From positions 992,001 through 1,056,000 of the forward strand of contig OZ005696.1 in NCBI GenBank assembly GCA_963930775.1: a stretch of 64,000 bases of DNA, given 5' to 3'. Below are positions 1 through 13,555 of the stretch, piece by piece; position 1 is the stretch's first letter; every line of letters starts with the position of its first letter. This stretch comes from Cliona cf. orientalis. Lineage: Eukaryota; Porifera; Demospongiae; Clionaida; Clionaidae. The position numbers were made by a program, and so were the translations under genes. The notes beneath the pieces are model-generated. The model did no database searches, was not told the DNA's origin, and saw nothing but the letters and a program-made list of their open reading frames with translations.

Positions 1-3000
1 TGTAGCCATCATGGAAACTGCAAGACCTAACAAATGAGGCATACTCTCCACTCTGTCTTCCGATGTTCAGGAATGCAAGGGCAAATCTGGGGTCAAAGGA
101 CTCTGTGTGGCCAAGCTGACCGCAACCGATAAACTGCACCCCCTGCAGCTGTGCTGAACCACGATAGTTGGCATTGCTACTGACAAGAACACGGCAACCA
201 AATGCTTCTCGATCGGCATAATCTGGTGCTCCATTCTTAATAGTGATCCTTTTGGTCAGAAGACCAACTTCGGCTCGATAGTGGAAAGTTCTTGACGATC
301 CAATGCTTTCACTAACACCGGCATGTCTATACTGGAGTGGGCTGGTCAAGGTGATGGTACTACCACTCACAGATTGAATTTCATGAACTTCTGATTCAAA
401 CGGATCATATGAGGTGGAGGTGATTACGATAGAATCACCCGGTTGCCAATCGTCGACTGAATTTTCTACTTGAATTGTTGAGCTTCCTGCTTCTCCTGTT
501 TGTGAGAGGAAAGTCCATGAGACTTCTGGAACTCTGGCAATGAGAACCAGTTGGCCAAACACTCCAATTGCTTTGGCTCCAACTGGGGGACTGGCACCGT
601 CTCGGAAATCAAATTCTGCAGTGGAGGTGTTACCATTAAGAGTGATTGCCAGTTTGTTTGAGAAAGGGTTATCCTCTGATCCTGCAATGAATGATCCTCC
701 ATCTATGATGATTAGGTCAGCTTGTATATCGTGATCCATCGAATCTTCAATCTCAAGATCTCCTTGAATGTGGATCATACCAAGACGGGGAATTGGAGTA
801 TCAACGAGGATGCACCGAGAACTGTTGATGAATAAATTGTCCCCCTCTGCTGGGAATACACCGTTTGGCCAGGTGCTTGCTTCAGACCAACGCTGCACAT
901 TTTCACATCTAGGTCCCGGAGGTGGAAGAGTGGGGGGAGGAGGTGGCACGCAGCCATCATAGAAACATCGGAACGTTGCGTAAGTTATCTGTTGCTCAAT
1001 ATTGTTTGGATCTCCTTTCAGGATATAGGAGAGAGTGTTGTTGTCTCCTAGAAACGTGTCGCCCGACTGAAGAGAACCTGGGGTAAGAAAATCGGACTCA
1101 TTCACAATATTGGCCATGCTGTTGACGAGTGTTGAGTCAAGCGCTCTTGGGTACCGCTGACTGAAGATGACATAGTTGTCAGCATCAAAACCAGAAGTGA
1201 TAAGTGAGTAGCTAATGTTGGTAAACTGACGGCCTTCAATGAAATCAAGCTGATAGGTGTCGTTGAATTGCAGTTGTGCCATGAAGCCAGAGCCACCCCT
1301 TAGTCGTTTATCACGATAAATGAGTGTGTCATTTCCATTGTCATTGATAACGGAAATATCGGTAAATTCCAAGCTGCTTGGTCGGGCATCAAAGAGGGCA
1401 ATTCGACCAAATTGAACATTTCCATTACAGATAGACCCTCCACTTGGTTGTCCGTTCATGAATGAGCCTGGATGAACCTGACAAGAGGAAGGATCGAGAA
1501 GACCATTGGTTGGGATGAGAAGCATAGGTGAGCCAGGTACTCCATTGTTAGTAAGAGTACCATCCATATCTCTGTGAATGTGTTCATGCTTCCAGTTCCA
1601 CCGTGTAAGCTGATTATTGCCAGCATTGATGAACTTAATTTGCTCATATCTGCTCTCAAATCCACCTTGTAGTTCCCTGCAGTGAGAGCAAGCTTGAATG
1701 GGATAGCAGCCAGGTCTATCAAAGTTTGCAAATGTTACTCCAGATATGGTGAGGAAGTAGCTGTGTGGTGTCTTGACACCTGCTTCTGTGCAGCTGAAAG
1801 TGGCATCTCCTTGGGTTATGTCACTCCGACCGACTATTAGTGTGTTTGTAATGAGGGGTCCTTGTTCACCCCACTCAGTGTTCGATAAATCAGTGTACTC
1901 CACACCTGCCAGTCGGTTATCCATCATGATGCTGTCTCGAAGCTGAAGTGATCCGACATCGGAAAATTCCACTCCTCTGTCATTTCTCCAAGACAGGAAC
2001 CTATCAAAGTACGAAGGAGCAGGTTCATTGTCCGAGCACTCTCCAGTACGTGTGGGGTAGTAGAACTCAAACACCCATAGGCCGTACCAACCAAAAGAGT
2101 GAGCAGTATTATCAGCAAACTCTTCAACTCGCTGCTTGCGTGGGCACACGGAAGTGGTAGCAGAAGGTCCTTCTGGATGTGTTGGTAGGCGGTACCAGAA
2201 GCCAAAGTGAGTCCCACCGGCAGCTGCATTTCGTCGAATAATGTTCTGTGCATTTACAGCCCAGAAGGTTGCGGGAGTGATGTCAACGTTTAAGAGGCTG
2301 CTAGAGCCACGGACGAAGATACCAAGGTTGTCTTGGATGATGTTATGTTGTTCGATTCCATCCTCCAAGAAGTAGGCATGGCCCATGATGTTGTAGGCAA
2401 CGTTCTTCTCCACCAGAAGATTGTCGACAGCATGAATGGTGACTGCTCGATTGAAGGTGTGGTGGATAGCACAGCCTCTCACGTAAGAATCACTGACATC
2501 ACCGTTCAAATGGAAATGGATTGGATATCTCCCAAGACGGAAAGCCTGACCAGCGTGAGTGACTTCAATGTATTCAAATCGACCAATCACAAATGTCTTG
2601 TCGGGGGTAGCAAATTCTGGGCCGTGGATCATAATCTGCGATCCAAACTGATCACTAAGTGTTTCTGGACCAAATCTCCCGAGGAAGCAGCTCTGCACTT
2701 CAAATTGACCAGGTCGGAATTCTCTTTCACAGGCATCTGCTTGCCCAATCCACTCTTCATTATTGTTGCCTCGAACAACGATGTTACGTGTCAAGTAGCC
2801 CACCTCTCCACTGGTATCGATGTACCGACCATCAATGGTCTGTTGGACAGAGATATGCTCATATACTAGAGACTCGTTCAGCATTAGGATTGATCCTCGT
2901 GGTCCTGCAGAGATACCAACGATCGTGTGCTCCTCGTTTTCACGCTGACTAAAGCTTGTTGAGGCAAGGACGATCTTCCCACCTACCTCCCAATCAACGT

Positions 3001-6000
3001 AGTCTTGGAGCTCAATCTGTGTGGTGCCTGCTGGTGCAGTGGTGGCTAGTCTCGTCCAGGTGACATTAAGTGGTCTACCATGCATGTCTATCACTCCTTC
3101 CCTCAGGGCAAGCGTCTTGGCACCATACACCGGGATCTCGGTAGACAAAACGTGGCCATAGAGTACCAGCTCTGTCTTGGCTAGGAAAGGTTCTTCTTCT
3201 GTGCCGATTTGTAGCCGACCTCCGCTCGTGATTAGACCACCTTGAGTGTGAAGACTGACTTCATTGTCACCTTTCTCGGGATCAAAGATCAGTTCTCCAC
3301 CTTGGATCAGAATGTACGCAAGAATGGGGGTGTTTACGTCAAGAAGGAGGGTCTGTCCTCTCGGAATAACAACAAATTCATCCTCCTGTGGAAGAGGCCC
3401 TCCGCCCCAGGTGAATGGAGAGCTCCACAGATCCACGAACCAAAATGTGGTGTTCTCGGGTGATCGTGAAATGGCGTAGTTTCCATTGATTGAGACTTGC
3501 ACAGGAGCTCTGATGGTTCGCCCGGTACGGTTTGTAACACAAACGATGGTTGTTTCAGTTTGTTCGACAACATCGCACTCAGTTCCTGCAATTTCTACAC
3601 GTGCACTACCAGTGAAATTGGTGCCTCGTATCATGATAGGAGAGCCACCTTCCGTTCCTCCTCTTGTCCTGTTGATGCTGTCCAGGAACGGGGTGAGGTT
3701 GATGTCATACGTGTAGCCATTCCTGATGGTATCATTTCTGCCTCTGCTGCTAATCACAATGTCACATGTCAAGCTTCCAAGAGTGTAGTCTGCGGGAGGA
3801 ACAATGCAAGATATCGCTGTTTCAGTTTGGACCACTTCACGAGAAATGTTGCACACTTCTCCACAGATGGTAACTGTTGTATTTGCCGGATCTGCTCCAT
3901 CTATGGGGATTGTTATTGTGTTCATTCCTGCAAAACTACCAGTGCTGTTTGACGGTGGGCCAGATGTGGCGAGGATGTAGTCAAAGAGAGCGCCACTGTC
4001 TGTGATCCCGGTACCCAATCCCTCTATGGTGATTTCTGGAAGGACTGTACCAGCAAAGTGGTCTCCAAGCATACACACAACACTGGTATCACTGCTCATG
4101 TCCGCCATGACTAAGCATGGAGAGAAATCAAAGTTGATCGACACAGAGCTGGGATCAGAACCAAATCCACTACCCTCGATTGTGATCATATCTCCACCCC
4201 GTCCCATCGTGGGACTGATGGTATTGGCTCTTGGTGTGCTGTTCATGGCATATGTGTAAATGAGGCTGTCTTGTGGAAAGCTGGCAAGGCCCGTGATCTG
4301 GACATTAATGTAGTGGTCTCCTTCACTATTATCATTCGTTATGCACACGATTGTGCTGTAATTTGCAAACTCAACCTCACAAGGAGCACCACCAATGTCC
4401 ACGGAGATTGCTGTGATGTCAGACGAAAATCCTGTGCCGGTGATGGTCAGCGTCGTACCACCTTGTACACTTCCCCTCATCGGAGACACATCGGTGAGAT
4501 TGGCAACACTAGTGACCACCGAGGCACTTTCATCAATGGCTGCATAACCAAAGCATCGAGTGTCAGAGACATTACAAACCTTCACGGTCAGTTTGTAGTT
4601 GTTAGCAGGGAGTGCGGGCAGACTGCAGACAATCTCTGATGATGTCGCTGATATAGGCATACAGTAATAACCTTCTCCAATTGTTATTTCGTTGTCGTCT
4701 GGTAGGTCGGCAAATCCGGAGCCTTCGATCATGATCTCCATCTCTCCGCTATATGATGAAGGTGTCACAGCTGTAACCATGGGAGTGTGCTCGAGAGAGT
4801 AGGAATAGGAGCAACCACTGATGCACATTGCAGACCTCTCGGGCGAACCACACCATACGCTCAAGTTGAGCTCTCTCGGGGAATCTACTGCCTCCGTCCT
4901 ACACTCAATCTCGGTGTAGTTATACCTGGTTATGTTGCAAGACTGGTCGCCAATTCTGACTTGGATGGGAATTTCATCGGGGCACTTGAAGCCTTCTCCA
5001 GTGATGAGGATATCTGTGCCTCCTTCCACTGAGCCAGCCATTGGGTAAATGTCATAGATAGTGGGCCTAATTTCAATGTTGGTTTCTGAGGTATCACTAA
5101 TGTAGGCATTGCCTGTGCCGGGGTCAAGTACTTGTAGGAAGAGGCCAAGTTGAGTGAACGATGCTGGCAGCTCTATGTCTGGTGAGATTATGCAAGTAAT
5201 TTCTGCAGCGGTACTGTTCACAACATAGCAGTCAAAATCACCAAACATGACTTCATTGTTTTCTTCTGTCTCACTAAACAGTAATCCTGAGATAGTGAAT
5301 GGTGTAGTCAGTCCATACCCAACTTGTGGCGTTACGTAAAACACAGTAGGTGTAACACAGGAACTGTAGATATACGGCAGCCCATCCGATTCACTCGACA
5401 GTGCAATATTATCATACTGTATATCATCCATGCATGGCTCATTATTTGGTTCAAGCTGCATAGACTGTCGTCTTCGCCGGACCACTCCTGCCGCCTCATC
5501 TTCAGTGATGAATTCAGCCTCGAAGCCTCCAACAATGACCTGGATTGGAGCTGCAGAAGATAGCGGCTCACTGACTCGGATAATCCCTCGAACTTGTGCC
5601 AGAGTAAGTTGTGGCTGGATGGTATTTCCAATGTAGTAGAAGGTTCCAACTTCAGTAAAGTTCACACTGTGGGAAGTGGAAGACACGGAGCTAGCGAAGC
5701 CACCTGGGAAGGGTTGAGTTGATTCATTGTCCATGGTTTCAAAAATTTCAAAGCTGAATACTGGATATCCGGGAATCTGAAGATTCCAATTCCATTCCAC
5801 TATGTCTCCCACTTGGATGACAATCTCAGGCTGGCTCCAAGTTAGATTAACAGTGTTATCAACTGCAAAAAAAGCAACAGAATTTGTAAATATCACTTCC
5901 CAAAGATAATTACTATTATAAGCTTACGAGTACATGTATATTTAACATGCTAGATGGCTTACTGTTTAGTTGAGAGCGACGTAATCCAATGTAGTGTGTC

Positions 6001-7481
6001 CTGGTCGAAGTTGGAGTGTAGAACGTCACTTCATTTTCATTCATTGATTCAATTTCTGCTTCCACTCCTCCAAAGGTGACTTTCGTGTAGTTCGCTACGA
6101 ATATCCCTCCAGTCAGTGTTATCGATGTCCCGCCAAAAGTCGATCCTCTCAGTGGAGTAGTTGGATCGTACACCACTACCAGCTTGTAGGTGAATATGGG
6201 GAACGGTGGGAGGTCAGAGGATTCATCATCACTTTCTGACATACCGAAGCCCTCTCCACTTCCTGATGCATAATATGCGGATTCTTGCTCTAACAGTTCC
6301 TTGAGAGCAGCCTTCCATATGGCTACCCCATTTGGTGTTGAGACGTAGACAGGTTCATGGCTTGGTCCGTTTGGTGGTAGAAAGCACTCTATGAGGGTGC
6401 TGTTAGCGGAAAGTACGTAGCAAGGATTCTCACCAACGTACACTGTGACATCTTCTGTGGTGTACGCACCAAAGTCATAGCCAGTGATCGTGAGAAGTGT
6501 GTTTCCGACTACAGCTCCCTCTGAGGGATCAATCGTATCAATGAAGACCGTCTCGTTGATATCGATTTCAAATGCATCCTCGATGTGAACGTACTCTGTG
6601 AGAACAATCACGGTAAGATTGACAGACTGGGGCAGGTTAAGAGCTGGCACACACTGAATCGCACTGACGTTGGATTCAGTGATGATGCAAGGGAGTCCAC
6701 CAAGAAGCACATAGGATGGAAGGTGGAGGTATATGTTGAAGAGGTGAGAATAGAATGCCTCCACGTTGAAGCGTCCATCATTAACCAGATCGAAATCGTC
6801 ATTTTCTGACATGTTACCGTGTCCCATAAAGTCATCTATGTCATCGATAGCTCTATACACGTGGTATGGGGTGAACATATCGAGATATTTGTGACTCGCT
6901 ACCAGTTTTTGCTCAATCGCTGCAGGGCAAAGGTTGAGGTACTGGATTCTTCTGACATAGGGCAAGCCAAGGCCGTACTTAAACCAGGGCAGGGTGGAGA
7001 TTTCTGGGACCCCAAACTCATCTTTATCGTGATTCTCAAACTGCATAAACCCATTCCCAGTAATGGTGACAACTTGTCCTCCACCTATTCCTCCAGAGCC
7101 GGGCGAGATGCCATCAACGCTAAGAAGGTATCGGAAGCAGATCGACTCATTTATGGCTGCCCTCCCTTGACCTTCGATTTGGACTTGGACATTATACCAC
7201 CCAGCCGTGTGATCAGAAGCTACACACTCGATGTAAGTATCATTTGAGCTGGTCACGTAACAAGGTGCATTGCCAATGACGACCTCTATATCAGACGCTA
7301 CGCTTGTGAATCCCTCTCCATATAAGGTAACCGTCGTGCCTCCTTGGCCCTCGTATGGGTAGATCAGGTCGACTCTTGGTGGATCAACAAACGTAAAATT
7401 GCAAACGTTTCCTCGGCAGGAGGAAGGGATATCATTGATGATCACTTCAACCTGCATAAAATTTAAATTTTTGATTCTCTC

Positions 7482-7528
<47 letters not shown>

Positions 7529-10500
7529 CCCCCCCCCTCTCTCTCTCCCAGTATATTATGGTCTAGCATCACTATGTTTTGTACTGATTTTCAAACCTGG
7601 GGCATTTCTTTAGGCACTCTCAGCATATCTCCTCTGAGAGGTCGTATCCAGGTGCCACCATCGAGCAGCGGCTGTGACTCAATCTTCGGTTCTGTTCCTT
7701 CTAGGTCCTCCCCAGACACGTTCAGTAGTGGCTGATCTCCTCCCTTAGTATCCCACGACACATCGTACAAATATCCAGCACAGCTTCCTGATCTGGTCAC
7801 GCTGAACCCTGTAATATCATACAAACAACATGATAAGATTGCCAGCAACTTCATGCTACACTCTCCATGCTTCATACTCAACTCTTCACTATACTCACAT
7901 TGTCACCATACTATCGAAATTAATTTTTGTAGCTATACTATATGTACCTCCTTCCTCTGGAAACTGCACAGACATGAGAGTCGCCAGCTGCTCAGCGGTG
8001 ATGTCGGCTGGAAACTGCAGGGTTGTCTCTCCGATGGTGACATTGAAATAACCTGACACACCCCTCGACGCTTCTTCCTCCTGCAGGAATGCATCATGCA
8101 ACATATGTGTCAATAATTATTATGAAGAGAAGCGCTGGCAAGATTTTGTCATCCAAAGGCTAAATTTATATTCTATGGTATATTCTGTCCAGTCTGAAGT
8201 CATTGTCTCAAAACTAATGCAGGATTAGGTATAGCTCCACATCATATTCTTTACTAAGGCCAGACCAATTTAATTTGTTGTTGCTCGGATATTGTGAGGT
8301 AAAAATTGGAGCGAGCGATCGAAAAAAAAAGAAAAAAAAGCAATTAATTGGGTGTGGTTATAGACCACAATCTAATTAAGACAGACTAATGTGACTGTCT
8401 AGGACCAGGAAATCAAGATAGAATACAAAAACCACTCTACTGTACATAAGCTCCACCCAACTTAATTAAAAAAAATTTTTCTGTTTGCCCAAAAATTGGA
8501 GCGAGCGAATCCGTGCAACAACTTATTTAATTGGTCTGGCCTAATGGCTAAAAGTCTCATAATACTTATACCTGTTCAATATCCACCTCAACAGTCATAG
8601 GTTCATAGCCATCAACCTCATAGTAACCCACTGGCAGTGGCAGTCCATATCCACAGTCCAGTACTGAGAATGAAATCTGAAATTTGGACAATTCCATGAC
8701 AAATTTAGGCTCATCACTATCAGTATCATTATCGGTTTCTTGAGTCTTATTGCATAGATCGATATATTCGTCTGGATAAAGACCAGGGTCGTCACCAAGA
8801 CTGCTGTTGGAACTCAAATTGAAACATGGAGAACCGGATCCTGACTCATTCCTGGAATCAGAATTGAAGTATGGAAGAAGAACTGGAACAGGTAGAGGTT
8901 CTCCCGTGACTTCCACTGCATCGACAATGATATCATTTGGAGATATTCGAGGTTGACTTCTGACACGAGTCACTATGAGAAAAGAACATAAAACTAAATC
9001 ATTAAATTTTATTAGGATGAATTGCGGAAATGCTCACCGCCAATGTTCTGTAAACCAGACAGGAGTACAAACTCATCAATCCAAAAGTCCGCTCTGATGT
9101 TAAAGTGGACCCACCTGAGTCTCAGTTCATGCAAATCATTGCCACTCAATGCTGGCAAGCTCTCTAGACAGCTCCTCAAGTTGATACACTGGTGTTCAGA
9201 CCATCCATCGTCATCCATAGCAACCGATGGGAAACAGGAGCTATTGAGGAAAATTGAACAATATTACGCACACATAGAAGGGATGTGATTATATTTACCG
9301 AAGTTGTAGATTTCTGAAGCCGGAGGACACGATAACATTTGTATCTGGATTAACTTCCAGAAACGATACCCTCACAACCATACCAACGAAAGTCCCTTTG
9401 TATGCAAAGCAAATCTGAGTGGGAAAAGATGGTATAATAAAAATTTATTTCTTTCTCTTCAACATCAGTGGAGTATATTCATTCTGTTTTGGTTAAGTGA
9501 AGTTAATGAGCTTACCTGGAATGGACTGTTGCCAATGTCAATGAAATCTCCTCCCCTGCCGATCCACACTAACCCTGGACTATTCAGTGAGCCATGTCCA
9601 CAGAAGGAGGTCTTCACATCTAACACTCCATTTGCACCACCACGATCCATGTTTTCATACGTCTGGTACACTTGAATCTGCTGTTGGAGCTGGTTGCTTG
9701 ATTGGCTAGTGCAACCCCAGCCAAACAGGTCAAACAAGGCACTCTCAAGTCTATCAGCTGTGACATCAATGGGAAAGTCATTTGTGAATCTGCTTCCCGA
9801 CATAATGTTTAAGTTTTCGTAGCCAATCTTGAAGCTATCCGGGATGGTGAGATTCTGGATGGTGTTAAGTTCAACTCTCACATAGAGTTTATTCTCGTCA
9901 ATGGGATCAGTTTCATTGTTGAGATTAATGCAATCAAACACTGATACATCTGAGTTGATTGTGATTTCAGGAACATAGCTTTCAAGCGCTGTGACACTGA
10001 CAAAGAAAAATTTCAGTCCAACCTCTTGACTATGCTCATCTCTGAAAAATTTGACTGCAACATGAATTTCGGTGTCAATTCCAGCACTGTATAGGCTCTT
10101 TTTTAACCCTTCTTCCACATCCTCTGGCTTATCGAGAGGAGAGAGTGTGATATTGACCGTGGTATAGTCTCCGTCACCTCCAGCGAAAGTGAAGGACAAA
10201 GGAAGGGGGCAGCTGACATTGGTGTTGTCGTTTGGCTCAAACTGAGGGTAGATTCGGAGCTCTTTCACAGCTGGTAGAGCGTTAAGGCTTACTCCCTGAA
10301 AAACAAGTCAAGGTAAAATAATTTCATTGTCCCTATCCAAAAATCTACTCTTAGCTAGCTCTACTTGGGATATCTATGACAATCCACTATGCTAGTAAAT
10401 TCACTTACTATCTTCTCTCTGACAACAGTTGATGAGATGTTTATTCTTTGTGTCTCCCTGTCTCCCTGGTAGGGGTAGGTGGTTTCATTCAGGCAGTGCA

Positions 10501-13500
10501 ACTTGGCGCCAAGCCCAAGATCCCAGGGGCCACCTCCTTGATTGGACACCACTTGGAAGTAATAGTATTCTCCAGCCTCGAGGTAGATGGGCTCTGAAAA
10601 CTGCTGAGGAAAATAGTCCCACCTGCATATAATAATAATTATTGAGTAGTCAGACGAAGGAAAGGCTAGCTAGTATGCAGTATATTCCACCTGAAGTAAG
10701 CATAACAAGTGCATGCTTGAAATGGCAAAAATAAGGAGTAGCAACATGCATAATTACGAAATAAATCAGAATTAAGGGAAACAATAGTTCTTACAAGATT
10801 CGTAATTATCATACCTGAAACGGGTATGCTGTGGTACACTAATGAGCGGAGTGTCAGGGAGCTCAGTTGACGATGCATTTCGGCTGAAATAGAGTCGGCT
10901 TAAATCATCAGAGCGAAGGTTAAGCGTATAGAGACATGAGACAGGAGGAACAAAGAATCCAGTTAGTCGTTGTGTAAAACTAGTTTCTTCTCCAAACTCT
11001 GGTGTGCTATAATACGTGCTCCTGTACAACTTTTCAATGACTGAATTCAGTTCACTGGGAGGACGTCCCCTCACGAGATTTATATCTATATTTCCACCAA
11101 TAAACACCTCCCTGTGGACGCCACGCTCACCTAAAAAAAAATAAATAAATAATAGGATGAAGCGTAAAAATCAATTATTGTACATGTAGGAGTGTTGCAA
11201 TTTAATTAGCTTGCATACCAGGGTAGTAGGTCTGCTTTGGAGGCTCTGGGCCAGTTATGCATTCGATGAAAGACTGACCAGTACTGTTATAAATCAGATC
11301 AGTTACCTCACACAGCACTCCTGTACACGAATTATGTAAAAATGACATTAGGCCAAATAAAATTGAATATTAGTTTCTCATCCCCGCCCGCCTCTAGTTT
11401 TTCCTCCGCCTGACCACATTTTGAATATCATTAAAACTATCATTAAAAAATGCATGAGGCATTACGTCATAGATGCGCCAATTTTTTAATGAAATTCATG
11501 ACATAATAATTTAATGATATTCATGACAAAAAAATAAAATAAAACGCCACCCTCCCGCCTGGGAAAATTCCTGAATATAGGATGAGAAACTAATAATCAA
11601 TTTTGCTTGGCTTATAATAGTATTATGATGTAATACAGAATACAGACTCCAGTAATTCTGGCGCTTGGGATCAACCACATCTACAATTTCATACACGGAG
11701 TAAGATTAGACTGGTGTACTATGACTGGAATCAGATAATGTGTCATTGTATAATATAGTACACATTGCAGTTGTTTAGTTGTTCTGGTCTACTGTACACC
11801 CTCACCTCCCACGTAGACTTTGATATCCTCTCTGGGGTAGTCGGTAAGGGGGCCAGAGTTGACGGCGATGGAAATTTTGGTTCCCCCCTGATTGCTGCCA
11901 AAGGTGGGACTCACGCTCAGAATATCTGTAAACGTTAAAAGATTGAATGTGTATCTATCATAATAATGTACAGATCTACGAAAATTTTAATAGTGAAAAT
12001 GGCCATATGCTCACACCCATTACCATACTATTATCATGCAAGTTTTGCCAGTAAACTTTAAACTATATGGAAGCTATGGTACAGCCATCGGTACTTTACG
12101 TGCAGTGAAAAGTGTGATAATATGGTGGGAGTACCTGCATGCGTTTGGAAGGCATACGGCTGCAGTTTGTTGTCAATGGACAAGAGTTCACTGTCGAGTG
12201 GAATATGAGAGTTTCCTCTCCTGCCCAGAATCACCGTAGCATCTGCAGACTCAATGGCAAAGGTATTCTCTGGCCGACAGCTTATAGTGGCATCCCTGAG
12301 ATTGTCTTCATTCAGTGTGCCGCCATAGCTGTGTAGTAATATTATGGAAAATGAATAATGAGCTTTCCTTGGTGTTCATGCAAGAAGCTCTATATTATGA
12401 CATAAAAGGGTAAGATTCTTTGTGGCTCCATACAATGTCATGTTATGATACCGTAACAATGTTATTTCAGTGTTTCACTGTTGTGTGGTCAATGCAACAT
12501 AAAACATTCCACGAACATTTCTATACATCTTCTCAGCACGTACACATGCACACACACACACATAATAGTTATCTGACAGTAATTGGGGTGCATGAGATGC
12601 ATGATCGAATGCACCCCAATTACTGTCAGATAACTATTTTGTTGGTAGTTGGCCTCTGTTCATCATTGGACTACTTTACGATGACCCATCCCCTTCCCAT
12701 AGCCGGCAAACTGCCTATAAAAACTTTGGTTGCTAGGCAACTACCAATAAACACAGATACATAATCACACAAGCATGCACATACACATCATCCGCAAACA
12801 TTATATCCTCGTACAAAAAATTATAATAATTATGAGGCCGTACAGTAACTAATCTCTACATTGTGCGTCATTCTTTGACTCACGCTGATCCATTGTCCCT
12901 CCGTGGGTTGCAGCCCCGCCCACCAACGAGGATCCTCGTGTAGAAATCCGTGGCGTCATCTTCTTCAGTTTCGTTGAACTGAGAGGCGTAAAGCTCTCCA
13001 CGAAAGCTGATCACATCACCGAATGTGGCTGCTGGTGGTTCAATGTTCCTCACAATTGGAGTCCTGGAGCCTCGGTTAAACTATAAAAAATAACTGCTAT
13101 TAATTTTATGCAATTGTATGTATACTGCATGGGCTATATTATTAATATTAATGATTTCTTACAGTAAATCTGCACCAGGAGCACACTTCAATGTCCTCAA
13201 AGCCATCTCCAGTGCCATCGTTGACTTGAACTTCGATTCTGTACACTGAGCTACTGTCCAGATCTTTAGCTGGCCTGTACAATAGTTAATATTATGTAGC
13301 ATCAAGGGGTCTATAAGCCCAGACTATAATACTATACCTACCGTGTGTCACATACGATCTGCCTCGGTCCTGTGTAGTACCTGATGACATCACATTCAAG
13401 TTTATCGTTTTCATCATCCACATTGATAAAAATAACTCTATTTCCACCATCCAACTGGTTAGCACTAAATCCTGCACATGAGAATTAATGGTCACATTTC

Positions 13501-13519
13501 TGTGCTGATGTAGGGTATT

Positions 13520-13555
<36 letters not shown>

